Source: Mycobacterium sp. 1164966.3
Lineage (GTDB): Bacteria > Actinomycetota > Actinomycetes > Mycobacteriales > Mycobacteriaceae
Direction of reading: 5' to 3'
Length of the DNA stretch: 64,000 bases
Assembly: GCF_001665395.1 (NCBI RefSeq)
Contig: NZ_LZSG01000011.1
Coordinates: 1-64,000, forward strand
The notes under the pieces were generated by a model. It was given only the letters and a program-made list of their open reading frames with translations, was not told the origin of the DNA and searched no databases. The translations under genes and the position numbers were made by a program. The stretch's first letter is position 1. Each line of letters starts with the position of its first letter. Positions 44,370 to 53,625 of the stretch are shown here, piece by piece.

Positions 44370-45563
44370 TTACCGTGTGCGCCCGGCGGCCTGGTCCTGG
44401 GCGAACAACACATTGCCCGAAAGGCCCCTAACCGTCTGCACTTCGTTGTCCCGGTAGGGCCGCCCATCGGGTTGCAGGAGGTCGTGGAACCAAACTTTCG
44501 GGGGCGTGGTGTACGGGTGGTCCCAGGAATCCCACGGCAGATAAGTCTGAGTCTTGCCCGCTACGAATCCCCAATTGATCGCACCGACGTTGTGCCGCTT
44601 GGCAATTGGCAGGATGGATTCCACCGTGCTGCCCTGGGAGCGGGCCATGTATTCGGTACACATGATCGGCCGTCCCAGCGGGGAAAGTTCGTTGATTCGG
44701 CTCTCGAACTCAGCTGGCGGCGCATAGCTGTGAAAGGTGATCACGTCGGAGTTGTCCAGTTGAATACTGGCGATGGCGCTGCGGCGCCCCGCATCTCCCC
44801 AGGCCCCGTCCCATACGCCGCTGGTCAATGGTTGACCAGGGTCGACCGAACGCGCCCATTGGAAAACCTGTGGCAGCAGTTCCTCGACACGCTCCAGCTT
44901 GTCGGCCCGCTCCACCTTGCGATACACGCGAGCCGGATTGTCGGGTTCATTCCACAAATCCCAACCCAGAACGCGATTGTCGTTGCGGAATTGGCTCAAC
45001 ACGCCCGTCACGTAGTCACGCATGACGGCGATGTAGCTCCGGTCACCGAGGCGTTCGGCACCTGGGCTCTGCACCCAGCCCGAGTTGTGTACGCCCGGTC
45101 TCGGCGCGCGCTGGGGGCCTAGCTTGGGCAACGGATCCCAGCAGGAATCGAATAGGACGAAAAGCGGCTTGATGCCGTGGCGGGCCGCTATGGAGACGAA
45201 CTGTGCGAGACGCGTCTGGAACCGTTGGCGGTCCTGCGCCCAGAGCTGATCGTGCAGGAAAACCCGCATGGTGTTGAACCCATGCAAGCGGGCCAAGCCG
45301 AGCTCGGCATCGATGCGCCGCGGGTCGTAGGTGCCCGGCTGGAACATCTCGAGCTGATTGATGGCGTTGGAGGTGATGTAGTTGGCCCCGACGAGCCATC
45401 CTTGCCCTTGATACCAGCGATTTACCCGGTCCGTCGACCAACGGCTCTCTTCCGCTGAGGCACGGGGCATTTGGGCCAATGCCGTGCCAACTGCCAGGAG
45501 CAGCGGCAGCTTCAGCGCCGTTCGGCGGGGCACGTAGCGACGATAATGTTGCCCTGCGGGCAT
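44370..45563 (-). CDS. Secreted cellulase-family (GH5-like) glycoside hydrolase, Rv3096-like
   Basis: The 397-residue protein has a twin-arginine-type signal (VPRRTALKLPLLLAVGTALAQ, cleaved near 38) and a TIM-barrel hydrolase with acid/base Glu in LGWDLWNEPDNP and candidate nucleophile Glu in IMCTEYMARSQG. It resembles Rv3096. The glycan substrate is unknown. Convergent with the GT87 gene. Confidence 0.82.
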   Translation of the reverse strand: MPAGQHYRRYVPRRTALKLPLLLAVGTALAQMPRASAEESRWSTDRVNRWYQGQGWLVGANYITSNAINQLEMFQPGTYDPRRIDAELGLARLHGFNTMRVFLHDQLWAQDRQRFQTRLAQFVSIAARHGIKPLFVLFDSCWDPLPKLGPQRAPRPGVHNSGWVQSPGAERLGDRSYIAVMRDYVTGVLSQFRNDNRVLGWDLWNEPDNPARVYRKVERADKLERVEELLPQVFQWARSVDPGQPLTSGVWDGAWGDAGRRSAIASIQLDNSDVITFHSYAPPAEFESRINELSPLGRPIMCTEYMARSQGSTVESILPIAKRHNVGAINWGFVAGKTQTYLPWDSWDHPYTTPPKVWFHDLLQPDGRPYRDNEVQTVRGLSGNVLFAQDQAAGRTR

Positions 45564-45919
45564 GCTGGATTCGCAATCCCTCGAGGTGGAGAATTGTTAT
45601 CTCGTTGTCACCCAGCAGTATTCACTGTGTTTGGGCGAGAAGGCCGTCGACACGCGGAGCGAGTCACCAGCGTGACTCGCGGGCGATCCCGTCGTTGTCG
45701 CGTCGAGCTTTGGAACGTAGGCCGTATCGTCTCCGCTACGGCGGTCCAATAACACCGAAACCGGTCGTGGCAGCCACAAGAACACAAACCATCGGAACCC
45801 CCAACCCCCTGGGCGGCACTCCTTTAATGCCGCTTGTGACAACTGGTTTGGTGAGAGTACGGCGGCCCGCGTACCGGCGGGCCGGAATCGAGAAAGTAGA
45901 TGCCGCGGTCAGGAAACTG
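45564..45919. other. Spacer with one hairpin, no gene
   Basis: No gene is supported. A perfect 9-bp stem with a 4-base loop (GCGAGTCAC-N4-GTGACTCGC, 45659-45680) could be an operator or hairpin upstream of the glycoside hydrolase, about 100 bp from its start. The remainder shows nothing notable. Confidence 0.5.
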
Positions 45920-46483
45920 TTACGGGATCGTGATTGTCACGCCCCCAGTGCTCGCTGCGCCCGTGGTCGGTGACGTCGAGCTGGTTGTCTTGGGTTTCCT
46001 CGTTCGCTTCGTTGTCGTGGTCGGGTTCGACGTGCTCGTCGTCGGAACGACGGATGTCTGCGGGGTACTGGGGCCCGACTCACGCAACGAAATGGCCCAG
46101 ATCGCCACGCCGATCAGAACTGCGACTAGCGCTGCGATTGTCAGCAGCACGAGCGGCTTGCGATACCACGGGACTCGAGACGACGGTCGCGTGATCGGCG
46201 CGTTGTCACCGGACGGCATCGGGGTGCCGCCGGCTGGTGACGGTGGAGCAGGCTGCCTGCCGCCGGACGGGCCTTCGACCGGCGTGGCGCCTGCGCGCCC
46301 GGCGGCCTCGCGGGCCGCAGCTGCGGCTTCCTGGCTGGAAGCACCCGCTAGTGCCGCGCGTAGAGCCGCGTCGGCAGCGGCTTGGACCTGGCTTTCATTG
46401 CCACTGAATTGTTGACGCGCCCACTCCTGCCACTGAGCCCTCTTCGCGCTCAACTCGGCATTCGCGCCGTGAGCATCGGTCAT
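45920..46483 (-). CDS. Single-pass Thr/Pro-rich membrane protein
   Basis: The 187-residue protein has an Ala-rich helical cytoplasmic part (about 1-60), a Pro/Gly linker, one transmembrane helix (about 107-130) and a Thr/Ser-rich exported tail. The ATG at 46483 fits. No family recognised. Neighbour of the TM2-domain gene on the same strand. Confidence 0.65.
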   Translation of the reverse strand: MTDAHGANAELSAKRAQWQEWARQQFSGNESQVQAAADAALRAALAGASSQEAAAAAREAAGRAGATPVEGPSGGRQPAPPSPAGGTPMPSGDNAPITRPSSRVPWYRKPLVLLTIAALVAVLIGVAIWAISLRESGPSTPQTSVVPTTSTSNPTTTTKRTRKPKTTSSTSPTTGAASTGGVTITIP

Positions 46484-46618
46484 GTTCACCCCGTACAGTC
46501 CGGCAGCAAAACTCACCAAACGCTATAGCGGGCGCTTGGAGACTCAATGATCGCATCGGCCCGGGGTATCGGGCGGGTTTCCAGGTTGGTTCGCGCTGCA
46601 GGGTACCGCCGCATGGTC

Positions 46619-47032
46619 TCAGCGCAGCTTCCGGCCGTTGCCGTCGCGGACGCTCCCGGTGAACATCATGATCGCGTCGACGAAAGCCCAGATTGCGACG
46701 CCCAACAGCACCGGAAGACCCACCAGCAAAAAGCTGAAGAAGAACCCAAACAGGCCGAGGCACAACTGCGCGATGGCGATCGAATTCGAACCAATATAGA
46801 ACCGGCCGACACCGAAGACGCCGAAGAACAGTTGCAGACAGCCGGCGGCTGCAGCGGACTTGTCCGAGAGGGGTATCCCGGTGACTGGATCGCGTCCATA
46901 GGGTGCAGACGGATCGAGCGCGTAGCCAGGTCCGGGATAGCCGGCGTACTGATGGGACGGCTGGCCCGGGTAACCCCACTGGCCTTCCCCGCCTGGGTCG
47001 GACGGGTTTACAGGTTGGTTCGGCATCGCCAT
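46619..47032 (-). CDS. TM2-domain membrane protein
   Basis: The 137-residue protein has a Pro/Tyr/Gly-rich N-terminus with YPG repeats, then a TM2 domain: two helices around FFGVFGVGRFYIG and a C-terminal WAFVDAIMMF. The TM2 family is found in small envelope proteins of unknown role. It lies about 135 bp upstream of the previous gene. Confidence 0.82.
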   Translation of the reverse strand: MAMPNQPVNPSDPGGEGQWGYPGQPSHQYAGYPGPGYALDPSAPYGRDPVTGIPLSDKSAAAAGCLQLFFGVFGVGRFYIGSNSIAIAQLCLGLFGFFFSFLLVGLPVLLGVAIWAFVDAIMMFTGSVRDGNGRKLR

Positions 47033-47155
47033 CGCTAACCCCCTCTACATGTGGCGTCCACACGCTACTCCGCTCAGCGGGAGGCGGGTTAGCGGCGGGT
47101 CGTGTCCACGGCTAGCGTCGGTGTGATATTCGCCCAGGCACGTCGAGGAGGCCGT

Positions 47156-48442
47156 GTGGGTTCAGCGGGCCAGGAGATCCACGCCGTCCAGAGTTTCGAA
47201 GACATCGACTTCGACGATCTGACGTCACCTGAGCTGACCGACGTGCAACGTCAGATTCTGCGGTACACCGAAGCCAGGCACGTCGACTTCGACATGGACG
47301 CGATGATCGCCGAGGCCGCAGAGCAGGCCGGTGCCGACGATCTGGATGACACGGATGGCTTCGGCGAGCGCTTGAGCATCCACGTGGCCGCGATCGAAGC
47401 CGATGACGGGCTGACCCAGCTGACGCGCTCGTCGTTGCGGCAACGGGTGGTTCGACTGCTGCGGAACCGGTTGTCGTTGACCGACCTCGTCAAGCGATAT
47501 CCCGAGATCGAGTCGATCCCGATCGAGACGCCATTGATCGTGGTCGGCATGCCGCGGTCGGGCACCACGCATCTGGTGAATCTCGTTGCGGCCGACCCAC
47601 GACGGCGCGCACTACCGTACTGGGAGAGCCAGGAACCGATACCGGCATACGGCCAGGGTCCCGACATTTTCGGAGTCGATCCCCGCTATACGCGGGCCAA
47701 GGCCGAACACGACGCGCTGATGGCGAGTGCACCCGTGGTGGCCGCAATGCACGACAGGTTCCCCGAGGCGATCGAGGAGGAAGTCGAACTCCTGGACCTC
47801 GATATGGCCGGCTACGTCCTGGAGTGGCATGCGCGGGTGCCGGACTGGCGTGACTACTACCTGGGGCTGGATCAGACGCGGCACTACGCCTACATGAGAA
47901 AAGTGTTGCAGGCCTTGACATTCCTGCGCGGCCCGCGCACCTGGGTGCTCAAGAGCCCTCAGCACTCTGAACAGCTGGGCCCGCTGATGACGACCTTCCC
48001 CGACGCGACCGTGGCTTTCACGCACCGTGACCCAGCAGCGGTCATCCAGTCGGCGATCACGATGATGGCCTACTCCGACCGGTTGCGCCGCACCAGCATC
48101 GACTCGGACTGGCTACTGGACTATTGGAGCGACCGGGTGCACCGACTGTTGAGCGCGTGTGTGCGTGACCGCGAGCTGGTGCCCGCCGAACGCAGCATCG
48201 ACATCGGCTTCCACAATCTCAACGGCAACGAAATGCCGTTGCTGGAAGACCTTTATCGCCGCGGTGGAGTCGAATTGACACCGGAGGTGCGCGGCCGGTT
48301 CCAGGAGTATCTGGACAACAACCCACGTGGCAAGCACGGCCGCATCCGCTACGAGCTGCAACGGCATTTCGGCATCACGGCCGACGAACTCCGCGAGCGG
48401 TTCGACTTCTACTTCAACAGGTTTGACGTCCGCGCCGAATGA
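47156..48442 (+). CDS. Sulfotransferase-family protein
   Basis: The 428-residue protein has the PAPS 5'-phosphosulfate loop IVVGMPRSGTTHLV and the 3'-phosphate motif VAFTHRDPAAVIQS, with VLKSPQHSEQL between them. Mycobacteria hold many such enzymes for sulfolipids and small molecules. GTG at 47156 follows GAGGAGG and gives a normal N-terminus. The metallo-hydrolase gene starts 14 bp after its stop. Confidence 0.88.
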   Translation: MGSAGQEIHAVQSFEDIDFDDLTSPELTDVQRQILRYTEARHVDFDMDAMIAEAAEQAGADDLDDTDGFGERLSIHVAAIEADDGLTQLTRSSLRQRVVRLLRNRLSLTDLVKRYPEIESIPIETPLIVVGMPRSGTTHLVNLVAADPRRRALPYWESQEPIPAYGQGPDIFGVDPRYTRAKAEHDALMASAPVVAAMHDRFPEAIEEEVELLDLDMAGYVLEWHARVPDWRDYYLGLDQTRHYAYMRKVLQALTFLRGPRTWVLKSPQHSEQLGPLMTTFPDATVAFTHRDPAAVIQSAITMMAYSDRLRRTSIDSDWLLDYWSDRVHRLLSACVRDRELVPAERSIDIGFHNLNGNEMPLLEDLYRRGGVELTPEVRGRFQEYLDNNPRGKHGRIRYELQRHFGITADELRERFDFYFNRFDVRAE

Positions 48443-48456
48443 AGGAGACACCAGCG

Positions 48457-49695
48457 ATGTTCGAACCGATCTATCGCACCCGCCCCGGCGCCGACGCGAT
48501 GCGCCCGGCTTCTGCCGAGCAGGCGGAGCAGATCGCTCCGGGGCTTTGGTGCTCACCAGGTTTGTCCAACACCTATCTGCTGACCACCGCCGAGGGGCGG
48601 GTCATCGTCAACACCGGGATGGGCTTCGAGGGTCCGGTACACCGGGCGAACTTCGACGCCGTCGACTCGTCGCCCGTACGCTACATCATCTTCACCCAGG
48701 GACACGTCGACCACGTCGGTGGCCTGGACAGCGTGCGCGACCCAGACACAACCGTTGTCGCACAAGCCAACTGGACACTATGGCGAGACGACAACGAACG
48801 CCTCATCCCGTATCGCGCAAGCCGCAGCGCATTCGCCTTCAAAGACACATTGGCGGCCGGCATCCAGGCCACTCAACGACGTCTTGGTAGCTCGCGATTG
48901 CCCGGCCAGAGCGTCCCGAAGGTTGATCTCGACTTCGAGGACACGCTCACCCTCGAGGTCGGCGCGCGGCGGCTGGAGCTCATCTCGGTGCCCGGCGGGG
49001 AAACCACCGACTCGGTGGTGGTGTGGCTGCCGGAGGAGCGGATTTGCTTGTGTGGCAATACCTTCGGTCCTGTCTTCGGACATATCCCCAATCTGGTCAC
49101 CATACGGGGTGATCGCTACCGCGACGCGCTGTCCGCCGTCGCATCCGTGGAACGGGTGCGCAATCTGCAGCCGGAGCTCTTGGTGACCGGCCACTTCGGC
49201 CCCATTGCGGGAGCGAACCGCATCGACGCCGAGTTGACCCGACTGCGCGACGCGATCCAGTATGTGCACGATCAGACCGTCGCCGGAATGAACGCCGGCA
49301 AGGACGTGCTGACGCTGATGCGCGAAATCGCCTTGCCCGCGGAATACGAAGTGGGCCAAGGCTACGGCAAGGTCTCCTGGGATGTGCGCGCCATCTGGGA
49401 AAACTACTCCGGTTGGTTCCACCACCGGTCGACGACCGAGCTCTACCCCGTCGGTTTCGACGCGGTCGCTGCCGACGTGGTCGAGCTTGCCGGCGCCGAC
49501 GCACTCGTGGATCGGGCGCGGGCGCATCTCGGCGCGGGCCGTCCACTGCATGCCATTCATCTCGCCGAGCTCGTTTCCGAAGACCAGCGTGGTGCGCGCG
49601 AGATACTTCGGGCGGCCCACGAAGCTCTGTTGGCCGATAGCACGAATTTCTGGGAAACTGCCTGGCTCCGGCAGCAGATAGCGAGGAACTCATGA
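48457..49695 (+). CDS. Metallo-beta-lactamase-fold hydrolase, alkylsulfatase-like
   Basis: The 412-residue protein has the metal-binding FTQGHVDHVGG, a second His in VTGHFGP and GGETTDSVVVWLP. Its C-terminal region resembles the dimerisation region of alkylsulfatases but it lacks the SCP2-like domain of the enzyme at 17541. AAGGAG nine bases before ATG 48457 fixes the start. It overlaps the VOC gene by 4 bp. Next to a sulfotransferase. Confidence 0.8.
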   Translation: MFEPIYRTRPGADAMRPASAEQAEQIAPGLWCSPGLSNTYLLTTAEGRVIVNTGMGFEGPVHRANFDAVDSSPVRYIIFTQGHVDHVGGLDSVRDPDTTVVAQANWTLWRDDNERLIPYRASRSAFAFKDTLAAGIQATQRRLGSSRLPGQSVPKVDLDFEDTLTLEVGARRLELISVPGGETTDSVVVWLPEERICLCGNTFGPVFGHIPNLVTIRGDRYRDALSAVASVERVRNLQPELLVTGHFGPIAGANRIDAELTRLRDAIQYVHDQTVAGMNAGKDVLTLMREIALPAEYEVGQGYGKVSWDVRAIWENYSGWFHHRSTTELYPVGFDAVAADVVELAGADALVDRARAHLGAGRPLHAIHLAELVSEDQRGAREILRAAHEALLADSTNFWETAWLRQQIARNS

Positions 49696-50162
49696 CACTG
49701 CGATCCGAAGATCTCTACCACACGGGCATCGTGGTGCCCGACCTCGAGGCCGCCGTGGCCCGCTTCACCACATTGGCCGGATACCGGTGGATCACCCCGC
49801 TGTCCTACACGCTTCCATTTCGCACCGCGGCAGCCGGAACCCACGAATTCACCTCAACCATCGTCTATTCCATAGACAGTCCGCACATCGAACTCATCCA
49901 AGAGGTTCCCGGGAGTCCGTGGGTGGCCGCACCCGGCAATGCGGTCCACCATCTTGGCTACTTCACCGACAACCTGGCCGACGGCGCGAGAGCGTTGGAG
50001 GATAGCGGGTTCACCTTCGAAGCTACCGCCGCCGTGTCGGAATCCGAGCTGGCGCTATTTGCTTACTACGTCGACGCATCCGGCACTCGGATCGAGATCG
50101 TCGACCGCGCGCTGTTTCCCGATTGGCAAGCCTTCCTGCAATCACAGACCTCCGATCGGTAG
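49692..50162 (+). CDS. VOC-superfamily (glyoxalase-fold) protein
   Basis: The 156-residue protein has paired beta-alpha-beta-beta-beta modules: LYHTGIVVPDLEAAVARF, HIELIQEVPG, HHLGYFTDNLADGARALE and GTRIEIVDRALFPDW. Metal-site candidates are His, Glu, His, Glu. Likely an isomerase, epimerase or dioxygenase; substrate unknown. Translationally coupled (ATGA) to the hydrolase. Confidence 0.85.
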   Translation: MTLRSEDLYHTGIVVPDLEAAVARFTTLAGYRWITPLSYTLPFRTAAAGTHEFTSTIVYSIDSPHIELIQEVPGSPWVAAPGNAVHHLGYFTDNLADGARALEDSGFTFEATAAVSESELALFAYYVDASGTRIEIVDRALFPDWQAFLQSQTSDR

Positions 50163-50168
50163 CCGAAC

Positions 50169-51140
50169 ATGCCGATAACCGTCCTGCGCTTCAATTTCGG
50201 TTCACCGCAAGGGAAACCCCGCAAGCAGAGCGCGTTGATCAACACCGCGCTCGAGCTGGCGCAGTGGGGTGAGACACGGGGGATCACCTCGATAAGCGTC
50301 GACGAGCATCACGTCACCGGACACGGATGGAGCTGCAATCCGATCATGGCGGCGGCGATGTTCCTGGCCCGCACCTCGACGATGATGGCGAGTGTCGACT
50401 GTGCGCTGGGCCCGTTATGGAATCCCGTCCGGCTGGCCGAAGACATCGCGCTCGTCGATAACATGAGCGGCGGCAGATTACTCACCACGGTCGGGCTGGG
50501 ATATCGCACGGTCGAATACGACTCTCTCGGAGTGGATTTCAGCCAGCGCGGCAATCTGATGGACGACCTGGTTGCGCGGATGCTGTCGGTGTGGAGCGGT
50601 AGTGATGCTGACGCGGGAGTTTGCACCGGTACCTGGACGCGGCCGCATCCGCCGCTGTTCGTCGGCGGCGGCGTGCGGGCCACGGCGCGGCGGGCCGCGC
50701 GGTTCGGGTTGCCTCTCAGCCTGGCCGATCACCTGCCGGAGATCGCCGCCTACTACCGCGAGCTGTGTGCCGAGGAAGGCCTCAAGCCGCTCGTCATCAT
50801 GCCGGCCGCGACCAACCGCGGGATGATCTTCTTGCACGAAGACCCGGACCGGGCATGGGCAGAACTCGGCGAGCACATCCTTTGGGAGGCGGTCACCTAC
50901 GGCGGATGGTCAAGCGAAGAGCGATCTTTGATGCATCTGCCAGGCGTGCAGACGCTGGAGGAGGTACAGGCATCCGGACGATATCGCTTCCTGACTCCCG
51001 ACCAGCTGATCGCCGAAGTTGGCGGGGCAGATGACTATGGGCCAATCGTGTTGCACCCGTTGGTGGGTGGCATGCCGGTCGACGAAGCGTGGAAGTCGGT
51101 GCAACTCTTGACCGACGTCGTGTTGCCGGCACTGAATTGA
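50169..51140 (+). CDS. LLM-class (luciferase-like) flavin oxidoreductase
   Basis: The 323-residue TIM barrel has SVDEHHVTGHGWSCNP, the LAEDIALVDNMSGGRLLTTVGLGYRTVEYDSLGVDF block and PPLFVGGGVRATARRAARFG. It is probably F420- or FMN-dependent. The start is 7 bp after the VOC gene, so a four-gene cluster with the sulfotransferase. Confidence 0.85.
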   Translation: MPITVLRFNFGSPQGKPRKQSALINTALELAQWGETRGITSISVDEHHVTGHGWSCNPIMAAAMFLARTSTMMASVDCALGPLWNPVRLAEDIALVDNMSGGRLLTTVGLGYRTVEYDSLGVDFSQRGNLMDDLVARMLSVWSGSDADAGVCTGTWTRPHPPLFVGGGVRATARRAARFGLPLSLADHLPEIAAYYRELCAEEGLKPLVIMPAATNRGMIFLHEDPDRAWAELGEHILWEAVTYGGWSSEERSLMHLPGVQTLEEVQASGRYRFLTPDQLIAEVGGADDYGPIVLHPLVGGMPVDEAWKSVQLLTDVVLPALN

Positions 51141-51142
51141 TT

Positions 51143-51210
51143 GTTCGCGAAAGTGCAAGTGACGACGGAGGATTCTCGGGAAATGCGTTGCTAGTTGCAC
51201 TCTCGCGGAC
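51143..51210. repeat. Intergenic inverted repeat between convergent genes
   Basis: Arms 51143-51158 and 51195-51210 match in 14 of 16 positions around a 36-base loop, centred on gcgaaagtgcaa. It sits right between convergent LLM and PucR genes and may end both transcripts. Confidence 0.65.
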
Positions 51211-51218
51211 ATTTCGGT

Positions 51219-52421
51219 TCACGCAACGGACCGGATCCCCAGCGCCACGGTGAGCCCGAGGATCGTCTGCGGATCGTTCAACCGCTCGCCGTAGAGTTCA
51301 CGCAGCTGACCCATGCGGTAGCGCACCGTTTGCGCATGCACGTAAAGGTCGGCGGCGACGGCATCGCGCTGCCCCCGGTGCAAAAGCCAGGATCTCAGCG
51401 TCTCGGCCAGCCGCTCCGCGGTGGTGGGCCGCAGTCCAGCCAGCGGCGCCAAGACCTGCCGCCGCAGATCCTCGGTCGCTTCGCGGTCGGCCGTCAGCAC
51501 CAACTCGACGAGGTGCTCGTCGGTGTCGACCACCGCGGCGTCGTCGCCGATTCGCAACTCGCGCGCCCGCAGCGCCCGTCGGTACGACGACTCCACCTGC
51601 ATCCACGGGCGCGCGGGCCCCAGCACTGCGCCACGACCCTGCAATGCGGAGCGCAGCGGTCCGCGGTCCCGGTCGTCCACGTCGGGAACCAGCAGCGCGG
51701 CCAAAGGCTCCGAGGGCTCAATTCCGGGGAGATCCTCGGTGAGCAGCAGCGTCGATCGCCCGAAAAGTGTTGTCAGTCCGCGGGTTTGATCGTCGGCGAG
51801 CAGTACGGCGGTCAAAGTCTCCGGAGCCTTCCAACCGGCCCTTTCGGCGCTGAACTGCAGCATTTCCGCCGGTTCGCCGACTAGCAGCTGTCTGGCCAGT
51901 CGTTCCAGATAGCGTTGGCGCACCAGCCCGGTGGTCGCCAGTTCATCCGCGTGTCCCGCAAGGCTGGATGCCGATAGTTCGTCGATGAAGGCAAATACCA
52001 TCTCAGCGAACCGGGCCACCGTCTCGGCGGGCATCTTGGCGGCGACCGCGGTCTCGGACAGTTCCCGCCACGCGACCCGGCCTCCGACGCGGTACGCCGA
52101 CAACAGCGCGTCCATGGACCGGCCCTGACGCGCTTCGCCGCGTCCGAGTTCGTAGGCCGCATCGAGGGCGGGCGTCAGCGTCGGGGCCGGGTCCGAACCG
52201 TGTGCACTCACTGCCAAGTGCAGAAAGGCGCCGAGCGCCATCTCCACGGCGTTCTCGATGATCTGGCCCATCCGACCGCTGAACGCGTCGGCATAGCTGG
52301 GTACTTCGAGCGTCACCGCAGTCACCGTGCGCTCGGCCATCCTCGGTAGCACCGCCTGCAGCGCGGCGACGACCTCCTCGGCCAGATCAAGGCCGGTGAA
52401 GCGCAATGCCGGTTCCGGCAT
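51219..52421 (-). CDS. PucR/CdaR-family transcriptional regulator
   Basis: The 400-residue regulator has a C-terminal PucR-type HTH (ETLRSWLLHRGQRDAVAADLYVHAQTVRYRMGQLRELYG) and a central GGDEF-like region. The ATG at 52421 with AGGAG six bases upstream is used; a much longer upstream frame runs antisense to the divergent gene. It is divergent from the ferredoxin-reductase/desaturase pair and probably controls it. Confidence 0.88.
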   Translation of the reverse strand: MPEPALRFTGLDLAEEVVAALQAVLPRMAERTVTAVTLEVPSYADAFSGRMGQIIENAVEMALGAFLHLAVSAHGSDPAPTLTPALDAAYELGRGEARQGRSMDALLSAYRVGGRVAWRELSETAVAAKMPAETVARFAEMVFAFIDELSASSLAGHADELATTGLVRQRYLERLARQLLVGEPAEMLQFSAERAGWKAPETLTAVLLADDQTRGLTTLFGRSTLLLTEDLPGIEPSEPLAALLVPDVDDRDRGPLRSALQGRGAVLGPARPWMQVESSYRRALRARELRIGDDAAVVDTDEHLVELVLTADREATEDLRRQVLAPLAGLRPTTAERLAETLRSWLLHRGQRDAVAADLYVHAQTVRYRMGQLRELYGERLNDPQTILGLTVALGIRSVA

Positions 52422-52505
52422 AATTGTCTCCTGCGAACAAATTGACTCCCGGACTTCACGCACCACAACCAAACAATTTATCTCAAATTTAGCCAGAATT
52501 GAGGA
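52422..52505. promoter_or_regulatory. AT-rich divergent promoter region
   Basis: The 84 bp between PucR and the reductase gene is strikingly AT-rich. It contains two similar direct segments, aacaaattgactc (52436-52448) and aacaatttatctc (52472-52484), spaced 36 bp apart centre-to-centre. They are candidates for the PucR-binding site; binding is inferred. Confidence 0.4.
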
Positions 52506-53603
52506 ATGACGACGACAGCGCCGCGCCAGACCATCGTCGGCACATTGCGCGAACGCGTCATCGAGTTCGCTGAACGATTCACCACCCCTTTGATGCCGTC
52601 CGACTATCTCGACGTCATCGACCCGCTGCGCTCGGGTGCGGCCCTGCGCGGGCGCATCGTCGCCGTCGAGGCCGAAACCCGCGACGCGGTCACAGTCGTG
52701 GTCAAGACCGGTCGCGGATGGCGCACCCATGTCCCGGGCCAGTACGTTCGCGTCGGCGTCGACGTCGACGGCGTCCGCCAGTGGCGGGCATACTCGCTGA
52801 CCTCGGAAACCAGCCGGCGTGACGGCTGCATCGCGATCACCGTGAAGGCAATCCCGGACGGCGTCGTCAGCAATTACCTCGTCCGCAAGGCGGCCGTCGG
52901 AACCCTGGTCCATCTCGACCAGGCCACGGGCGAATTCACCCTCGGTGCGCAACCACCGGCCAAAGTCCTGTTCCTCACCGCCGGCAGTGGCATCACCCCG
53001 GTGATGGGTATGCTGCGCAACCTGGCCAACACCGACATAGACCTCGATATCGTCGTCGTGCACTCCGCGCCGACGGCCGCCGACGTGATCTTCGGCGACG
53101 AGTTGCGCATGCTGGCGCGCAATGGCCAAATCCGGTTGGTGGAGCGGCACACCGACATCGACGGAATGCTGGACGTGGCGCGACTGGACGACATCGTCGA
53201 CGACATCGCCGACCGCCAGACCTGGGCATGCGGACCGGTCGGGCTGCTCGACGCCCTCGAGCGCCGTTGGGAGACCGACGGCCGCGCCGACCACCTGCAC
53301 ACCGAGCGCTTCCGTCCGTCCATCCGGGTGACCGGCGACGGTGGCACCGTCACGTTCACGAAGACCGGCACTGTTGTCGACGCCGAGAATTCGCAAACCC
53401 TGCTCGATGCCGGCGAAACCGCCGGAGTGCTGATGCCCTCGGGCTGCCGGATGGGCATTTGCTTCGGCTGTGTCGCGCCGTTGCGCCAGGGCAGCGTTCG
53501 TGACCTGCGCACCGGCGACGTCATCACCGCCGCCGAGGGCGACGGCATCCAGATTCAGACCTGCATATCCGCGGCCGCCGGCGACTGCGACATCGATCTT
53601 TGA
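52506..53603 (+). CDS. Ferredoxin reductase electron donor for desaturase (Rv3230c-like)
   Basis: The 365-residue protein has an FAD domain (WRAYSLTS flavin motif), an NAD domain (FLTAGSGITPVMGMLR and WACGPVGLLDAL) and a C-terminal [2Fe-2S] ferredoxin domain with CRMGICFGC and QTCISA cysteines. Rv3230c transfers electrons from NADPH to DesA3; the same pairing is seen here, 23 bp before the desaturase. Confidence 0.9.
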   Translation: MTTTAPRQTIVGTLRERVIEFAERFTTPLMPSDYLDVIDPLRSGAALRGRIVAVEAETRDAVTVVVKTGRGWRTHVPGQYVRVGVDVDGVRQWRAYSLTSETSRRDGCIAITVKAIPDGVVSNYLVRKAAVGTLVHLDQATGEFTLGAQPPAKVLFLTAGSGITPVMGMLRNLANTDIDLDIVVVHSAPTAADVIFGDELRMLARNGQIRLVERHTDIDGMLDVARLDDIVDDIADRQTWACGPVGLLDALERRWETDGRADHLHTERFRPSIRVTGDGGTVTFTKTGTVVDAENSQTLLDAGETAGVLMPSGCRMGICFGCVAPLRQGSVRDLRTGDVITAAEGDGIQIQTCISAAAGDCDIDL

Positions 53604-53625
53604 ATCCCAAAGGAGACAACTCAAA

